DNA of 64,000 nt from Bidens hawaiensis (GCA_021521415.1 JAIQDT010005802.1:18162-82161), one strand, 5' to 3'; numbered from the stretch's first letter, positions 9,951-21,630 are shown. Translations and numbers: made by a program. Notes: generated by a model from the sequence alone, not told the origin.

Positions 9951-11125
9951 TGATGTTTGGTTTATTTGTACATATTTATGTGTGTTAACTTACTTGTTTT
10001 ACTCGTTTAGTTTAGGAACTATGGTACTTCATACATGTTTATTGTGTTTCAGGTCACAGGTACTTAACGCGCTTAATTTGGACCTATACGAGCATGGAAT
10101 GAAGACCCGGGATCTCCAGCACGCTTACCGAGGCAATCATATGAACTTGCTGATTGAAGTGACCCATCGCATAGCGCGATGGGTGTTGAAGGTGGGGCAT
10201 CGCTTCTACGCGATGCCCTGTAAATTAGACTGCGTTGACTTTTGGTCCATCGCGTAGCGATGGACCTGGAGAGGAGACCATCGCGCTACGCGATGGTCCA
10301 CAGAATCGTGAAAGTTAGGGTTTTATTATATAACACATTTGGACGACCTTAGATGGCATTCTTCACCTTCTAGGCGATTTTCAGAGCAGAAGAGAGAGCC
10401 CCCATCACTTCCAGTCATCTCTAAGCATCATACATGGCCTACCAGATCATAACTGAAGCCCGAGAGATGCCGATGCGCGGCTAGTTCCTACGAGTCATAC
10501 CCGGGATGTAGAATATTGTATCTTTCAGTTTTTCTCATGTATTAAGAACGAATTGATTGTAACCATCTTTGATTAATCTATGAGTATTGATGTCTAGTAT
10601 TATTGTGCACTCAGTCAGTTTAGGTTTATTTCGATCAGAACAATTATTGTGCCAGTTGCTATGATAATTGCTTATAGGATTGTTTTGACTAGTTGAATGT
10701 GATGAAGCATACGTTTTCCCTTAGTTGAGTCACACTGGTAGGGACTGTTTGATAACCAGTGTCGTGTGTTAGTAAACGTGGATGCCTAAGGTTTATCTAG
10801 TTAGTCAATTGGTATTGGTCATTGATTGTTAATCTGTTAAGTTGCATGAGTTTGCTGTTAGGTTAACTGCTTGGATTCCCAGGTGTGATTTGCTTTTGTT
10901 AATTGTTGAAAGTAGTTTGCTTGTTTAATTAATATTAAAACCAACTTGTTTGCTAGTGTGATCAGCACTTAGTTAATTGAATATCTTCATAATGTTAGGA
11001 ATCATTGTCACTGCACACTGACCACATACTCCTCGTGGTTCGATACCCTACTTACCCTAGCTTGCTTAGGTGATTAGGAACACTGATTTAATAGTTTTTG
11101 ACTAGATAGCGACAGTCTAGCATCA
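9951..11125. mobile_element. Solo LTR, 1,175 bp, with CTAAC target duplication
   Basis: The unit starts TGATGTTTGG and ends TAGCATCA. It is flanked by perfect 5-bp duplications CTAAC at 9946-9950 and 11126-11130. The host repeat continues without loss on either side, confirming the boundaries. No internal retrotransposon domain, primer-binding site or second LTR is present, so this is a solo LTR left by recombination. Superfamily cannot be assigned without an interior. The 91-residue frame at 9982-10257 is not supported as a gene. Confidence 0.85.
10158..10302. repeat. Four short GC-rich hairpins in a row inside the solo LTR
   Basis: Four related inverted repeats lie within about 145 bp: CCATCGCATAGCGCGATGG, GGCATCGCTTCTACGCGATG, TCCATCGCGTAGCGATGGA and ACCATCGCGCTACGCGATGG(T). 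Each can fold into a stem of about 7-9 bp, and they share the CATCGC/GCGATG arms. They lie upstream of a TTATTATATAAC stretch near 10323 that could be a promoter element. Confidence 0.8.
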
Positions 11126-11563
11126 CTAACTTTCTTACAATAAATAAAGTTAAAATCCAAATATGCATTTATAAATATTAAAATAATATAAAACAACCCT
11201 CATAATGATAAAATCTAATGACGTATATTTTAATGCCATTATTATTAATCTAATCATGTTATTTACATATTTTAGACATTTCAAACATTTAATAGTACTT
11301 TGTATGTAATTTATCATATTTAGCCCAAGCAAAATTATAAATAGCATGGAAATGAGCTAATTAAATAATGTCATTCTAAACACAATCCGTTTAATTAAAT
11401 AAACAGATTAACCCAAATACAATCCGCTAATTAAACTTGTTTGTTGTTGACTTGTTTCTACCAAATGACAAACATGTTTTTTAATTATCTTTTTTGTTTA
11501 ATGGATGAAATGAAATAGACATTGACTTTCATAAGACCGTACTACAATTCCCTTTTGCTCTCC

Positions 11564-11570
11564 TATAAAA
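11564..11570 (+). promoter_or_regulatory. TATA box of the bZIP gene
   Basis: TATAAAA sits 79 bp upstream of the bZIP start codon, in a pyrimidine-rich context typical of a plant core promoter. Position is consistent with a short 5' leader. Confidence 0.6.
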
Positions 11571-11648
11571 CCCTCCATACGTTATCAGTTCTCTACACCT
11601 CAAACTTATTACTTCTTCAAGAAACTGTTTTGAGGTTCAAAAACAAAT

Positions 11649-12251
11649 ATGGAAGCATATTACAACCTAGTTCCAAAATATGAAGATTTTGCCTCCAACT
11701 TCCTTCCAAACTTCACTTCTTTTGAATCCAACATCTCTTCGATTATCGAACTTAACTCAAACATTATGTATGGTAACCGTCGACCTCAAACATCCGTTTT
11801 TAATTTCTCTCCATGTAACAACTCGAGTACTTCAAATGAAACCGATGAGGATCACATGATCATCAATGAGAGAAAGCATAGGAGGATGTTATCCAACCGT
11901 GAGTCGGCTAGGAGGTCAAGGGTGAGGAAACAAAGGCAGCTAGAAGAGCTATGCACCCTAGTGGACCGGCTCAGGAATGAGAACCATGGGCTCTTGGTTA
12001 AACTTAACCGGTTCTTGGAGTCACATGAAAAAGTTGTTGAAGAAAATGATAAGTTGAAGAAAGAATGTTTAGAGCTAAAGAAGTTGGTTAGTGAAGCTCA
12101 ACTTGATAACACATATACCACTTTAGGAGATCTTCATGACGATGACCATGATGGTTGTGGTTACGGTTATGGTTATGCTCGTTTCAGGGTTCAGTCGTCC
12201 TGCAGATCTAACGTTGCGTCGACAACTTTGGATTCCTCCACTTTGCTTTAA
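11649..12251 (+). CDS. bZIP transcription factor, group S type (bZIP42/43-like)
   Basis: This is an intronless gene for a 200-residue nuclear DNA-binding protein. The basic region lies at about residues 74-96 (NRESARRSR, with the invariant Asn83 and Arg91). The spacing to the first zipper leucine (Leu101) is canonical, and heptad positions continue at 108, 115, 122 (Phe), 129 (Val) and 136. The N-terminus is Asn/Ser/Phe-rich with no other domain, and the C-terminus is short. Length, lack of introns and zipper pattern fit plant group S bZIPs, which dimerise with group C partners at ACGT-core sites. The start is the first ATG after a TATA box. I saw no sucrose-control uORF in the short leader, so it is not obviously of the bZIP11 type. 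The exact ortholog is uncertain. Confidence 0.93.
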   Translation: MEAYYNLVPKYEDFASNFLPNFTSFESNISSIIELNSNIMYGNRRPQTSVFNFSPCNNSSTSNETDEDHMIINERKHRRMLSNRESARRSRVRKQRQLEELCTLVDRLRNENHGLLVKLNRFLESHEKVVEENDKLKKECLELKKLVSEAQLDNTYTTLGDLHDDDHDGCGYGYGYARFRVQSSCRSNVASTTLDSSTLL

Positions 12252-12308
12252 CTCGTGGTGTTGCTTGTGCTTTTATGATTATTATTGAAGAAATACTATT
12301 TTTTTGAT

Positions 12309-12740
12309 AAAGAATATGCATGATGTTTTACTTTTGTTAGGTGGTGTGTATGGAACCATGTTCAATGCATATCTTGTAACTTACTAGCCAGTGTACAAAC
12401 GACACGGTTGAAACTTATAAAGTTTTCTTGTTTATCTTAACCTTAATTGGATCAGTGTGGTTCATATTAATATATTGGTGATTTACATGTGTTGTGATTC
12501 CTGTTAATCGTTTGTTAATATCAAACCAATGAGTTTATGAAAGTAAATATATCAAATAAATAATGTTTAAATTCAATGAAATAAAATAAAGTTGTTAGTT
12601 TTAAGAATATGCATTATGTTTTACTTTTGCTGGGTGGTGTTGGGGTATTCCGAAACATTCAATGCATTTCTAGTGGCACCGTTCCAATACGCAAATGACA
12701 CATTTAAGTTTCTTGTTTATCTTAACCTCAATTAAATTAT
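12309..12740. repeat. Diverged tandem duplication downstream of bZIP, period ~294 bp
   Basis: AAGAATATGCATGATGTTTTACTTTTG (12309 on) recurs at 12603 as AAGAATATGCATTATG and on. Both copies continue with GGTGGTGT, CATTCAATGCAT-like sequence and TTTCTTGTTTATCTTAACCT near 12425 and 12710. The copies lie just past the bZIP stop and may duplicate its 3' UTR. Confidence 0.65.
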
Positions 12741-13630
12741 TAGATAAAATATATTAATCCCATCCATCGACATAAAATTAATCATTACTGGCTAAAATGC
12801 ATTGCTTAGGATTTTTCAAGTAAATGAAATTTACTGTTTATCGTATTTTAGACTAAGGTAGCTTTTGGTATAAAGGAATGAGAGACGAAGTTAAATGATT
12901 CAATATAAGGGAATTAAAAAAACCATATTTGGTTGTTATATGTTAATGGAATGAACCATTCCACAAATAATGAAATTTCTTTCAAACATAGGATTTTCAT
13001 TCTTTAAAGTATATGTGTTTTTTTTTTCATTCATTCAAAAAATGGAATCAATAATTATAATAATAATAAAACATTATGATTTATTATTATCATATTAGGA
13101 TTGATTATATTATAATTATTATTACGTTATCAAGGTTATATTATTATTATTATTGTTATTAATTTTATTATATTATCATTATTTTTGTATATTAATTATA
13201 ATATAACAATTCTTATATTAGACTTATTATCGTATTATCAATATTAGTATTATTATTTCACAACTCAATGCTTCACAACATGCAGGTGTGGTTTAACAAT
13301 TTTATAATTGTTTTTATTTGTTTAATGATCTCGTTGAAACGCGCAGGTCTTAAAAATGAGTTAATATGAATACTCATATAACTAATACTTATAATAATAA
13401 TAATAATAATAATAATTAAAGTAGCTGATCATTCAGACGTAATTCTTTAGATGGTTTTTATATATCCATGTTAGTAGAGCCTTAAATTACTTATTTTCTT
13501 CTTTTTCCTCCTTTTCTGTCTTCCTCCGTTTTTGTTATCGTGCCTTGATTAGTCCTCACCCATTTTCTCTTTACATCACCATGTCGCCATAGTCCTACAC
13601 TCCCACCTCATAAACAAATCGCAATCTAAC
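12741..13630. other. AT-rich spacer with ATT/AAT microsatellites, no gene seen
   Basis: The sequence is dominated by imperfect TTA/ATA runs, including (AAT)n near 13390-13418. No coding region is supported. Confidence 0.5.
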
Positions 13631-13635
13631 ATGCA

Positions 13636-13910
13636 TAGAGGCGGACATAAAACCCCATTCCGAACCCTACTTGAACCCGAAATCGGTATACTTGATCCGC
13701 GATTACGAACCATGTTTCAATTTCTCAGAGAAACCGTACCCGACCCCCAAACCAAACCGGACCGACCGAAACCAATTCCACCTCTACCCAATAACTTGGA
13801 CCGACCCAGCCCGGGAAAACCGGCCAAAACCCAGTCAAAACCCCGGACCCGACCTGGTTTTTGACTTTGTTGACCAACCCAAAGCCGGTTCCTACCCTGT
13901 TCACGGATTG
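13636..13910. repeat. Decayed hAT-like CCGGTT/AACCGG-rich repeat
   Basis: The sequence starts GAGGCGGACATAAAACCCC and is filled with AACCGG, CCCGACC and GGTTCC-like words, as in the hAT MITEs of this window. No matching right terminus or target duplication could be found. The overlapping Pro/Arg-rich frames on both strands reflect composition. Confidence 0.45.
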
Positions 13911-13996
13911 GGCCATATTCAACAAAAACCTTATAAATCAAAGGCCCACTATAAAGCCCAGTTTTCCTAATGGCGCCAAGAGCAACTTCCACCAGA

Positions 13997-14043
<47 letters not shown>
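13997..14043. repeat. (ATT)n microsatellite
   Basis: About 15 uninterrupted ATT units lie 30 bp upstream of the chaperonin start codon, so they fall in its promoter or leader. Confidence 0.9.
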
Positions 14044-14044
<1 letters not shown>

Positions 14045-14073
14045 GTTATCTTTAATTCTTCACAAATTCAAAC

Positions 14074-17000
14074 ATGGTTTCTTCTCTATCTTTTAATCCT
14101 CCAATATCTTTCAGAAGCCATAACACCTGTAAAAGATCTCATAACCCAATTAAAAATACAATTACATCCATGGCTAAACAAATCCACTTCAATCACGACG
14201 GTTCAACCACCACCAAGCTTCTGGTCAGTCACATTTCCACTACTATTATTAATACTAATATCATTCTTATTGAATTGGGTTTCATTAGGCTGGTGTGACC
14301 AAAGTGGCTGAGCTAATTGGAGTCACCTTAGGTCCCAAGGGTAGAAATGTGGTGCTGCAAAACAAGTATGGTCCGCCCAAGATTGTTAATGATGGTGAAA
14401 CTGTGCTTAAAGAGGTTTGTCCACCAACTGTTTGTTGAAATGCCTCTGTTAGTTTTCTAAAAGTTTTTAACCGAACGAAATTTCTCGGATGTTTTATTTG
14501 ACTTGGCTAAGCGAGAACGGTCAATATCAACGGTTCGGTTCAGCTGCCAAGTTTGTGTTGGTGTGATTTTTTAACTTTCATATTCATATGCTAATTTTAC
14601 ATTACATATAAGTTATTGCATAATGCTCACATATATTTTTGTTTTATAGTTAATAATTTTGCTTAAATCTATATGATAAGATTAGAAAGTCCTTAAGATG
14701 TATTAAAAACCTTCAGTGAACAAATTAATGTAAACGTACGTAAACGAACGCATTATTGCACGCTCACGAAGAAAATTGAACGAACATGGTCTCTATTCAT
14801 GTTCGTTCATTTATTATAGGAACAAACATAAACAAACTTCCTGCCGGACAATTCACCGAGCGTTCGGTTCATTTACAGCCCGAAATGCATCTATATAGTT
14901 AGTGGTTAAGTTGCATCATCAATGTTCAGTTTTGTAAATGTTTCTGTGAGTTGCCCACCAATTTTTTGTGGAAATGCCTCTGTTAGTTTTGTAATTTAAC
15001 TTTTGTTGAAGAGAAACGATAAGTTAATTTTTTAACATATTATGTCTTAGATTAATGTTTTATTCAGATTCAACTTGAGGACCCTCTCGAGAATGTCGGT
15101 GTGAAGCTTGTGAGACAAGCGGGTGCGAAAACGAATGATTTAGCGGGTGACGGTTCATCCACATCTATCATGCTTGCACATGGCCTCATTACAGAAGGCG
15201 TGAAGGTAAAAAAAAATATATTAATAATAATAGTTTTTAACAATGAAACTTGAACTAAACTTTTGATATCATTAAGGTTATTGCAGCAGGCGTTAATCCT
15301 ATACAAGTATCGCGAGGGATTCAGAGAACCGCAGACGCTTTAGTTTTAGAACTCAAGTTAATGTCTAGAGAGGTAATCTTGGGTGGATATAACCAATAAA
15401 TGAATACGAAAGCTATTAAGTTTTAATAAACTTTGATCGTAATTATGCTTTGTAGGTTGAGGATCATGAACTTGCAGATGTTGCTGCAATCAGTGCGGGT
15501 AATGATTTTGAAGTCGGGAGCATGATTTCTGAAGCAGTTCAAAGAGTAGGCAGACATGGTGTTATTACTATTGAGAAAGGAAATTCTGCTGAGAATAATT
15601 TACAGATTGTAGAGGGGATGCAATTTGATCGCGGTTATTTGTCTAAATATTTTACCGATCGAAGAACCATGAAAGCAGAATTTCAAGATTGCAAGGTAAG
15701 GTTTCTTGATTCCGAAAAAAGTAGTATACTTTGACTTGAGGTCACATGATCATGGACTAATGTTGGCTTCAAAAAGTATGAATTGCATTTGTTAGAAAGT
15801 TTGAAGAAATGGTGTGTTTGACCTAAAAAGGTATACTTTGACTTGCAGCTACTTTTGGTTGACAAAATAATTACAAACCCGAAGGAGATATATAAAATAT
15901 TGGACATCGTGGTCAAAGGGAATTATCCAATTGTGATAATTGCAGAGGGTATTGAGAAGGAAGCTTTGGCTCCAATAATTAGAAATAAACTTAAAGGGAT
16001 AATAAAGGCAGCAGCCGTTAAAGCACCTGCCTTCGGTGACCGCAAGAGCCATTATTTAGACGATATTGCAATTTTAACCAGAGGTAAGTCAAATGTTGAC
16101 TAATGCTAACTAGTGATGGGTGATGTCTGATATGGTTTTTGTAGGGACTGTGGTCAGGGATGATGCTGGTTTGACCCTTGACCGGGTCAAAGAGGATATG
16201 TTTGGAACCGCTAGTAAGGTTGTAATTACTAAAGACTTGACATTAATAGTTACTGATGGGACCACTCAAGCCACAGTCAAGAAACGGGCCAATCAAATCC
16301 AAAGGCTTGTTGAGGTGCACGCTTAGTTTATGCAAATATTTTGCAAAAGTTTTAAGTTGACTTAGTCAATAGTCTATCTATTTTGCAGAACACTGAAGAA
16401 AATTTCCAAAAGAAAATTCTTAACGAACGCATCGCTCGATTATCAGGAGGAATTGCCATTATTAAAGTAAGCTCGATACACTTGAAATTTAATAATATTT
16501 CTTCATTTCTTGCAATTTGACAGTTGAAATTTTATAAAATTGTTAGGTTGGAGCTCAAACACAAGTTGAATTGAAGGATAAACAATTAAGGATGGAGGAT
16601 GCAGTTAATGCTACCAAGGTAGGTTGATGTTGACTTAATCATGGTCAATTTGTTGACTTTCTTTACCTAATCTTAATCCTTCCACATTTTTATCAAGGCT
16701 GCTATCGAGGAAGGCGTGGTAGTTGGTGGCGGTTGTTGTCTTTTAAGGCTATCTTTAAAGATAAATGAAATTAAAAAACTTATGGATAATGAGGAACAGA
16801 AGGTAATCTCCAATCTCACAAACATCTTTACATTTTCACATTTTGCTACTGTTATTTAGTAATCTTTTTTATATAAATATTAAGATAGGAGCCGAAATAT
16901 TCAAACGAGCATTGGAATACCCTGCAAGGCAGATAGCTAAAAACGCTGGTGTCAACGGTAGTGTTGTTATAGAGAAGGTATGCTATATTGCCATCCCTAT

Positions 17001-17321
17001 GTTATATCTATTTTAAAAATATTTACAAGTTTTTTTGATTGGTTTTAGGTTTTATCGAATGATGATATTAGATATGGGTATAATGCTGCAAGAAACCAGT
17101 ATGAAGATTTGATGGTGGTTGGTATTATAGACCCGACAAAAGTGGTACGATGCTGTATAGAACATGCTGCATCGGTTGCAAAGACGTTTTTGACCTCGGA
17201 CGCTGTTGTGATTGACATTGATGGGCCGGTGGTTGAAGGAATGAGACCACCAAAGCAAACACCAAAGCCAATGCCAATGCCAACATCGGGTAATATAGGA
17301 ACGGGCCTGATGGGCTTTTGA
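14074..17321 (+). CDS. CPN60B: Plastid chaperonin-60 beta subunit (RuBisCO subunit-binding protein beta), 12 exons
   Basis: A group I (GroEL-type) chaperonin of 591 residues that folds imported and newly made proteins in the chloroplast stroma with Cpn60 alpha and Cpn10/20. Exons: 14074-14223, 14289-14414, 15068-15205, 15277-15372, 15456-15695, 15849-16083, 16145-16314, 16389-16466, 16547-16618, 16698-16802, 16885-16977, 17049-17321; every junction is GT-AG and in frame. Residues 1-32 are Ser/Asn-rich like a transit peptide; the mature part starts near [11 protein letters not shown]. The three ATPase aspartates equivalent to GroEL 52, 87 and 398 are present (NDG, GDGSST, MED; about residues 85, 120, 429), as is EGVVVGGG. 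The tail (Pro/Lys/Met-rich, ending GTGLMGF) differs from the usual beta tail, so a divergent beta4-like paralog is possible. Donor 7 (GTGCAC) is weak. Confidence 0.93.
14720..14885. repeat. AACGAAC-type hAT fragment in intron 2 of CPN60B
   Basis: ACGTAAACGAACGCATT, TGTTCGTTCATTTATTATAGG and GCGTTCGGTTCATTTACAGCC match the family at 8270-9041. It lies wholly inside the 653-bp second intron, so it does not affect the protein. Confidence 0.6.
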
Positions 17322-18240
17322 GATTTTGTAGATTAATTCGACTGTTTTATGAAGTTGTTCGTGACTGTGAACTATGAATTGAGAAGTGTTTCAAACGAGA
17401 AAGCGAATCTGACAAGAGGATATAAAGAATGCATCGAAGAGGCGCCTACTTATTGCTTCGAGACTGTGATGTGATCCAGTTTTGTTGAGAATCCAAGCAG
17501 TGAAAAATTTTCGAAGGTGTAAGATTTGTTGTCTAATGTGTAACATTTGGTATATAGTAAACATGACATGATTTGAAGGAATTTACAGCCAAATATAAAG
17601 TTTTATAATATGAAAGTTTTAATTTGAGATCTCTAGGCAACTTTTTAGAATTTTTAATTTTTTATATTCACGTGCTACATCAAAAGATGTATAAAAAAAC
17701 TATAATAATATTAAAGTTTCATTGCTATTTTCCCTAACGTTGTTTAAAGTTTAAACCTTTTCTCAAACATAAAACCAACTCAAACTTTATTAACTTCAAC
17801 GATCATAGTGTACATCTTTGTCACAGACTAGACTTGAACTATCAATCAAAATTTATCAGCGAGCACCTTAGATACACGTTGGTTTAACTACTCGAGGTTT
17901 AATTACTTTCATTCATTGAATCAATTCAAAACTGAGTAACTTAAATGGGAAAGGTTTATAAAACTTAATTACTAATTAATGATCTTTAATGTTTAACCTA
18001 ATTAGTAATGAACATTAAAAATAATTTTTAAATTGTAATCACATTCACTGTTCTAATTTAATAATCATAAATAAGTTATCCTACATGTTATTTTCCCATG
18101 TGGGATCTTCATTTTTATTAGGAACCTAACGTGGCATTCAATCATCTTACATTAATTAATAAACTTCAAAATTACAAACAAGTTGTACCTTGTGCAATTC
18201 AACTTGTACCGACGGGAATGCATGTAACCAGAAAACCTGA
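17322..18240. other. 3' UTR of CPN60B and AT-rich spacer
   Basis: Roughly the first 250 bp are probably 3' UTR. The rest shows no coding sequence. Confidence 0.4.
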
Positions 18241-18595
18241 TCCTAAACCGAAAAAACTAAATTGATACAACCAAACCGAAACAAAAACCGAAGATTGGTT
18301 TTATATTTTCTTTAAAACCAAACTGAACTTACAAAATTTCAATATTTTTATTTTAAAATTTTAGCAATTTATAGTACTTTAACCCATACATTTTACCCAA
18401 ATGTAAAATAATCAATTAATTATTTTTGATCCAAAACTTTTTCCATTCCGAAATTTTCAAGCAAAAATAGCAAAACCAAAACTGAACGGAACCCAAAAAC
18501 CGAATCCGAACAGTTTTTAAAACTCAAAAACCAGCATTTTGTTTTTGGTTCGGTTTTAGCCCAAAAACAAACCGAACCGACCCATATACACCAAT
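18240..18595. repeat. Decayed hAT-like AAACCGAA repeat
   Basis: Both ends are rich in AAACCGAA/TTCGGTTT words around an AT-rich centre, ending GACCCATATACACC near 18592, which resembles the complement of a GGTGTATATGGG hAT end. No target duplication was recognised. Confidence 0.45.
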
Positions 18596-18862
18596 CGTTG
18601 TACTAAGAATGAACTCAAGACGATACTGATACTAATCTCGAAAACGTCGATCCCGAAATTAGAATATGTGGTGCCGGTGTCAGTACCAAAAAGAGAAAAA
18701 GTGATGAGTTAAAGTAGTCATAAATGCAAAATAAACAAGTACAAGGACCAGTTTGAAACATAATAATATTCATCGTTGACGGCCTCGAATAAAACCCACT
18801 TTGCAAATCAATCGGAATCACAAATCCAACATCACCTCCAACTGCAGATCAATCACTTCCAC

Positions 18863-21630
18863 ATGGGTTTAATCGAAGCTCTTAATTCAATCAATTTTGA
18901 ACAAGAATCCTTCCCAACATATGCGGATTTTGCAGCTCTTCCTGTCTTTGCTATCTTCTTCCCAACTGTTCGCTTTTTTCTTGATCGCTTCATTTTTGAG
19001 GTAAAGATTTCAGCTTTTGGGGTTAATTAGCAATTGGGTTTGTTTATTGGCTTGAAATTTGATCTGGGTTTCAATCAGTTTCTTGAATTAATGTGTTTTG
19101 CTATTGAATTAGTGTGAATGTTCTGGTTATTAATTATCAGATTTTGGAGGTAAAGTTTGAAGCTTTTGGGTTTAATTAGTGATTGGGTTTGGTTATTGGC
19201 TTGAAATTTATAGGTTTCTTGGAATAAGTTAGGTATTCGAGAATGTTAATTAGCAATCGGGTTTGATTACCGGGTTGAAGTATGATTTGAGTTTGAATCA
19301 GTTTCTTGAATCTATGTGTTTTGTTATTGAATTGGTTTAATTAGCAGATGTCTAGGTTTCTAGAATCTTGATGTACTGTATTGGTATATTGCAGTCAGAT
19401 TCAGTGGTTTTGATGTAAACATGATAAGAGAATATTTGTTCAATGTACAACTAAATAAGTTTTATGTACAACCAGAAGCTGCATGTTTTCTGATTGTAAC
19501 TAATTTTGACTCAGAAGTACATGAGGGATGTGAATCCCTTTAATAACATTGCTTTGAGGAGTTATGTTTAGAGCATGTTTGGGATTGAGTTTGAAAAATG
19601 CTTATTGGCTTATTGGTGTTTTCAAAAAGCCCATAAATTAAAATGTGTTTGGCAATCATAAAAGTCTTTCTTATTTTAGTTTTTTGAAAGGGTTAAAAAG
19701 CAGTTTTCCAAAAGCCCCAAATCCTGGCTTTTCAAAATGGCTTTTTGAAAAAGCTAATAAGCCAATAAGCATTTTTCAAACTCAATCCCAAACATGCTTT
19801 TAATTATCATGGATGGCCTTTAAAGTGATCAAGCTAGAATTCAATTTAAGATATGAAAATTTATTCGATTATGTTTAACGTATTAAATGATTTGAGTGGT
19901 TTGTGAACCTGGGCATGATTTGATGCCGGATTTGGTAGGGAAAAGCATGTGCTTTATTATTATTTTTTTGATTTATATAAAGAAATCCGGGATGCAACAT
20001 ATGAACTGAATAGGTTAGAAACCTGTGTATTACATGGGTTGAATAAATGTTATGCTATTCAAGTGGATTTTTTTTCCGGATAAATGCTACACGGGATTCT
20101 GGTGAGTAGCAAGCCATGCGTTTTTTTTTTTGGGAAGATTTGGTAAGCGGATTTTGGTGACACGTGGAAACATCAATTAAGCAGGATGATTAGAAGATTT
20201 GATTATATGTTTTGTCATTTATGTAAAAAAGATAGAAATATATTTTTCATGTAATTGGAAAAAAAGTGAAGGGAAAAGAGTGCTAAAACAATTTTTTTGG
20301 TATGCAATAGTATTTAGGGTTTTAGTATTGAGTCCACTGTCCACGGGCCCGATTTCTATAAGTTCCAATAGCCACGTGACACCCAAGATACTCATTTATT
20401 AGAGCAGATAGATATTTAATATAGAGTATTTATGTTGACAATCAGGTGACATGTTGCAGCGTGTAGGTAGGTGGTTAATATTTGATAAGGACCACCAGAA
20501 GCTGGATGTTGAAACAGATGACAGAAAAAAGAAGATAAGAAAATTTAAAGAATCCGCTTGGAAATGCATTTATTATCTTTCAGCAGAAGTATTAGCCTTA
20601 GCTGTAACTTACAACGAACCGTGGTTCACCAACACAAACAACTTCTGGTTAGGTCCCGGTGAACAGAGATGGCCGGACCAAAAAATGAAGTAATCCGTCT
20701 TCCATCCTACACAATCAATACTCAACAATAATATTAATAAGAATAATAATAATCTTCGTTAACATATTTCCAGGCTAAAACTGAAAGGTCTATACATGTA
20801 CACGGGTGGATTCTATACGTATTCCATCTTTGCTTTGATATTTTGGGAAACAAGAAGATCGGATTTTGGTGTGTCAATGGGCCATCATGTTGCAACCGCA
20901 ATTCTCATTGCAATGTCTTATATATGCAGGTTTTTATATGTTTTTTTCCTTGTATAGAAATTTAGGATGGTTATATATGTATATTAACTTTTTTGTATAT
21001 TTTGTGTAGGTTTGCTCGTGCTGGTTCGGTTATTCTAGCACTTCATGATGCAAGTGACGTGTTTCTTGAAGTCGGCAAGATGTCTAAATATAGCGGTGCA
21101 GAAGCACTCGCAAGCTTTTCATTTGTCGTGTTTGTAATTTCGTGGGTGGTGCTTCGCCTTATTTATTACCCGTTTTGGATATTGTGGAGTACAAGGTTAG
21201 AAAATATCATTTGGTTCTCATAATAAGCGCGCTTATGCGATAATAACAATAACAATAATAATATAATATCTTTTTTTCTCTTTTGAAAATTTCAGTTATG
21301 AAGTAGTTATGACTTTGGATAAGGAGAAGCATATTAAGGAGGGCCCGCTCTACTATTACATATTCAACACGCTTCTTTACTGTTTGCTTGTTCTTCACGT
21401 GTATTGGTGGGTGCTAATGTACCGCATGCTCGTTAAACAAATTCAAGACAGAGGCAAACTCAGTGACGATGTTCGTTCTGGTAAGTTAAATGTTTTATTA
21501 CAACTTTACATTTCATTAATCTATATTTATTTTTAAAATACGCTCGTTAGGAAAATCAGAATTTGAAATATATTGTCTTGACGTGTTTGCAGATTCAGAT
21601 AGTGATAGTGATAAAGAACACGAAGATTGA
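18863..21630 (+). CDS. LOH: Ceramide synthase, LAG1/LOH family (LOH1/LOH3-type), six exons
   Basis: An ER multi-pass enzyme that joins a fatty acyl-CoA to a sphingoid base to make ceramide. Exons 18863-19000, 20460-20689, 20774-20929, 21010-21195, 21296-21480 and 21593-21630 splice in frame at GT-AG sites to 310 residues, the usual plant LOH length. It starts [20 protein letters not shown], as LOH1/LOH3 do. The TLC/Lag1p domain spans about residues 77-290. The catalytic motif is intact: His160-His161 in SMGHH and Asp188/Asp191 in LHDASD. Several hydrophobic segments are evident. The C-terminus is acidic with Ser-Asp repeats ([12 protein letters not shown]), a likely casein-kinase-2-type site. 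Sequence resembles LOH1/LOH3 (very-long-chain) more than LOH2. Intron 1 (1,459 bp) holds a Tourist-like MITE. Confidence 0.95.
19571..19799. mobile_element. Tourist-like MITE in intron 1 of the ceramide synthase gene
   Basis: Long inverted repeats run from GAGCATGTTTGGG (19571) through TTGAAAAATGCTTATTGGC to their complements ending at 19799. The arms extend about 45 bp. TTA lies on both sides (19568-19570, 19800-19802), the 3-bp duplication of PIF/Harbinger MITEs. The 229-bp element has no coding capacity. Confidence 0.75.

Larger units (their letters stand above)
9093..11400. repeat. Helitron-like segment with two tandem ~430-bp units, interrupted by an LTR
   Basis: A possible Helitron 5' end, TCTATAATATATATAAAC, lies at 9093-9110. 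Two diverged tandem units follow (about 9180-9590 and 9610-9950 plus 11126 onward). They share blocks such as CCAGATAGCTCTTAAAC, TTTGATATGAAAATCC and ACTTTCTTACAATAAA. The second unit is split by the solo LTR at 9951-11125, and its sequence resumes exactly after it. I did not find a CTRR-type 3' end, so the Helitron call is tentative; the tandem structure is clear. Confidence 0.5.

Noticed and set aside
9982..10257. A 91-residue ORF that could be a gene
   Set aside because: It lies inside a solo LTR bounded by CTAAC duplications and runs through the hairpin cluster; no domain is recognisable.
13631..13992. Pro- and Gly-rich ORFs on both strands upstream of CPN60B
   Set aside because: They overlap a CCGGTT-rich transposon remnant; frames on both strands are compositional.
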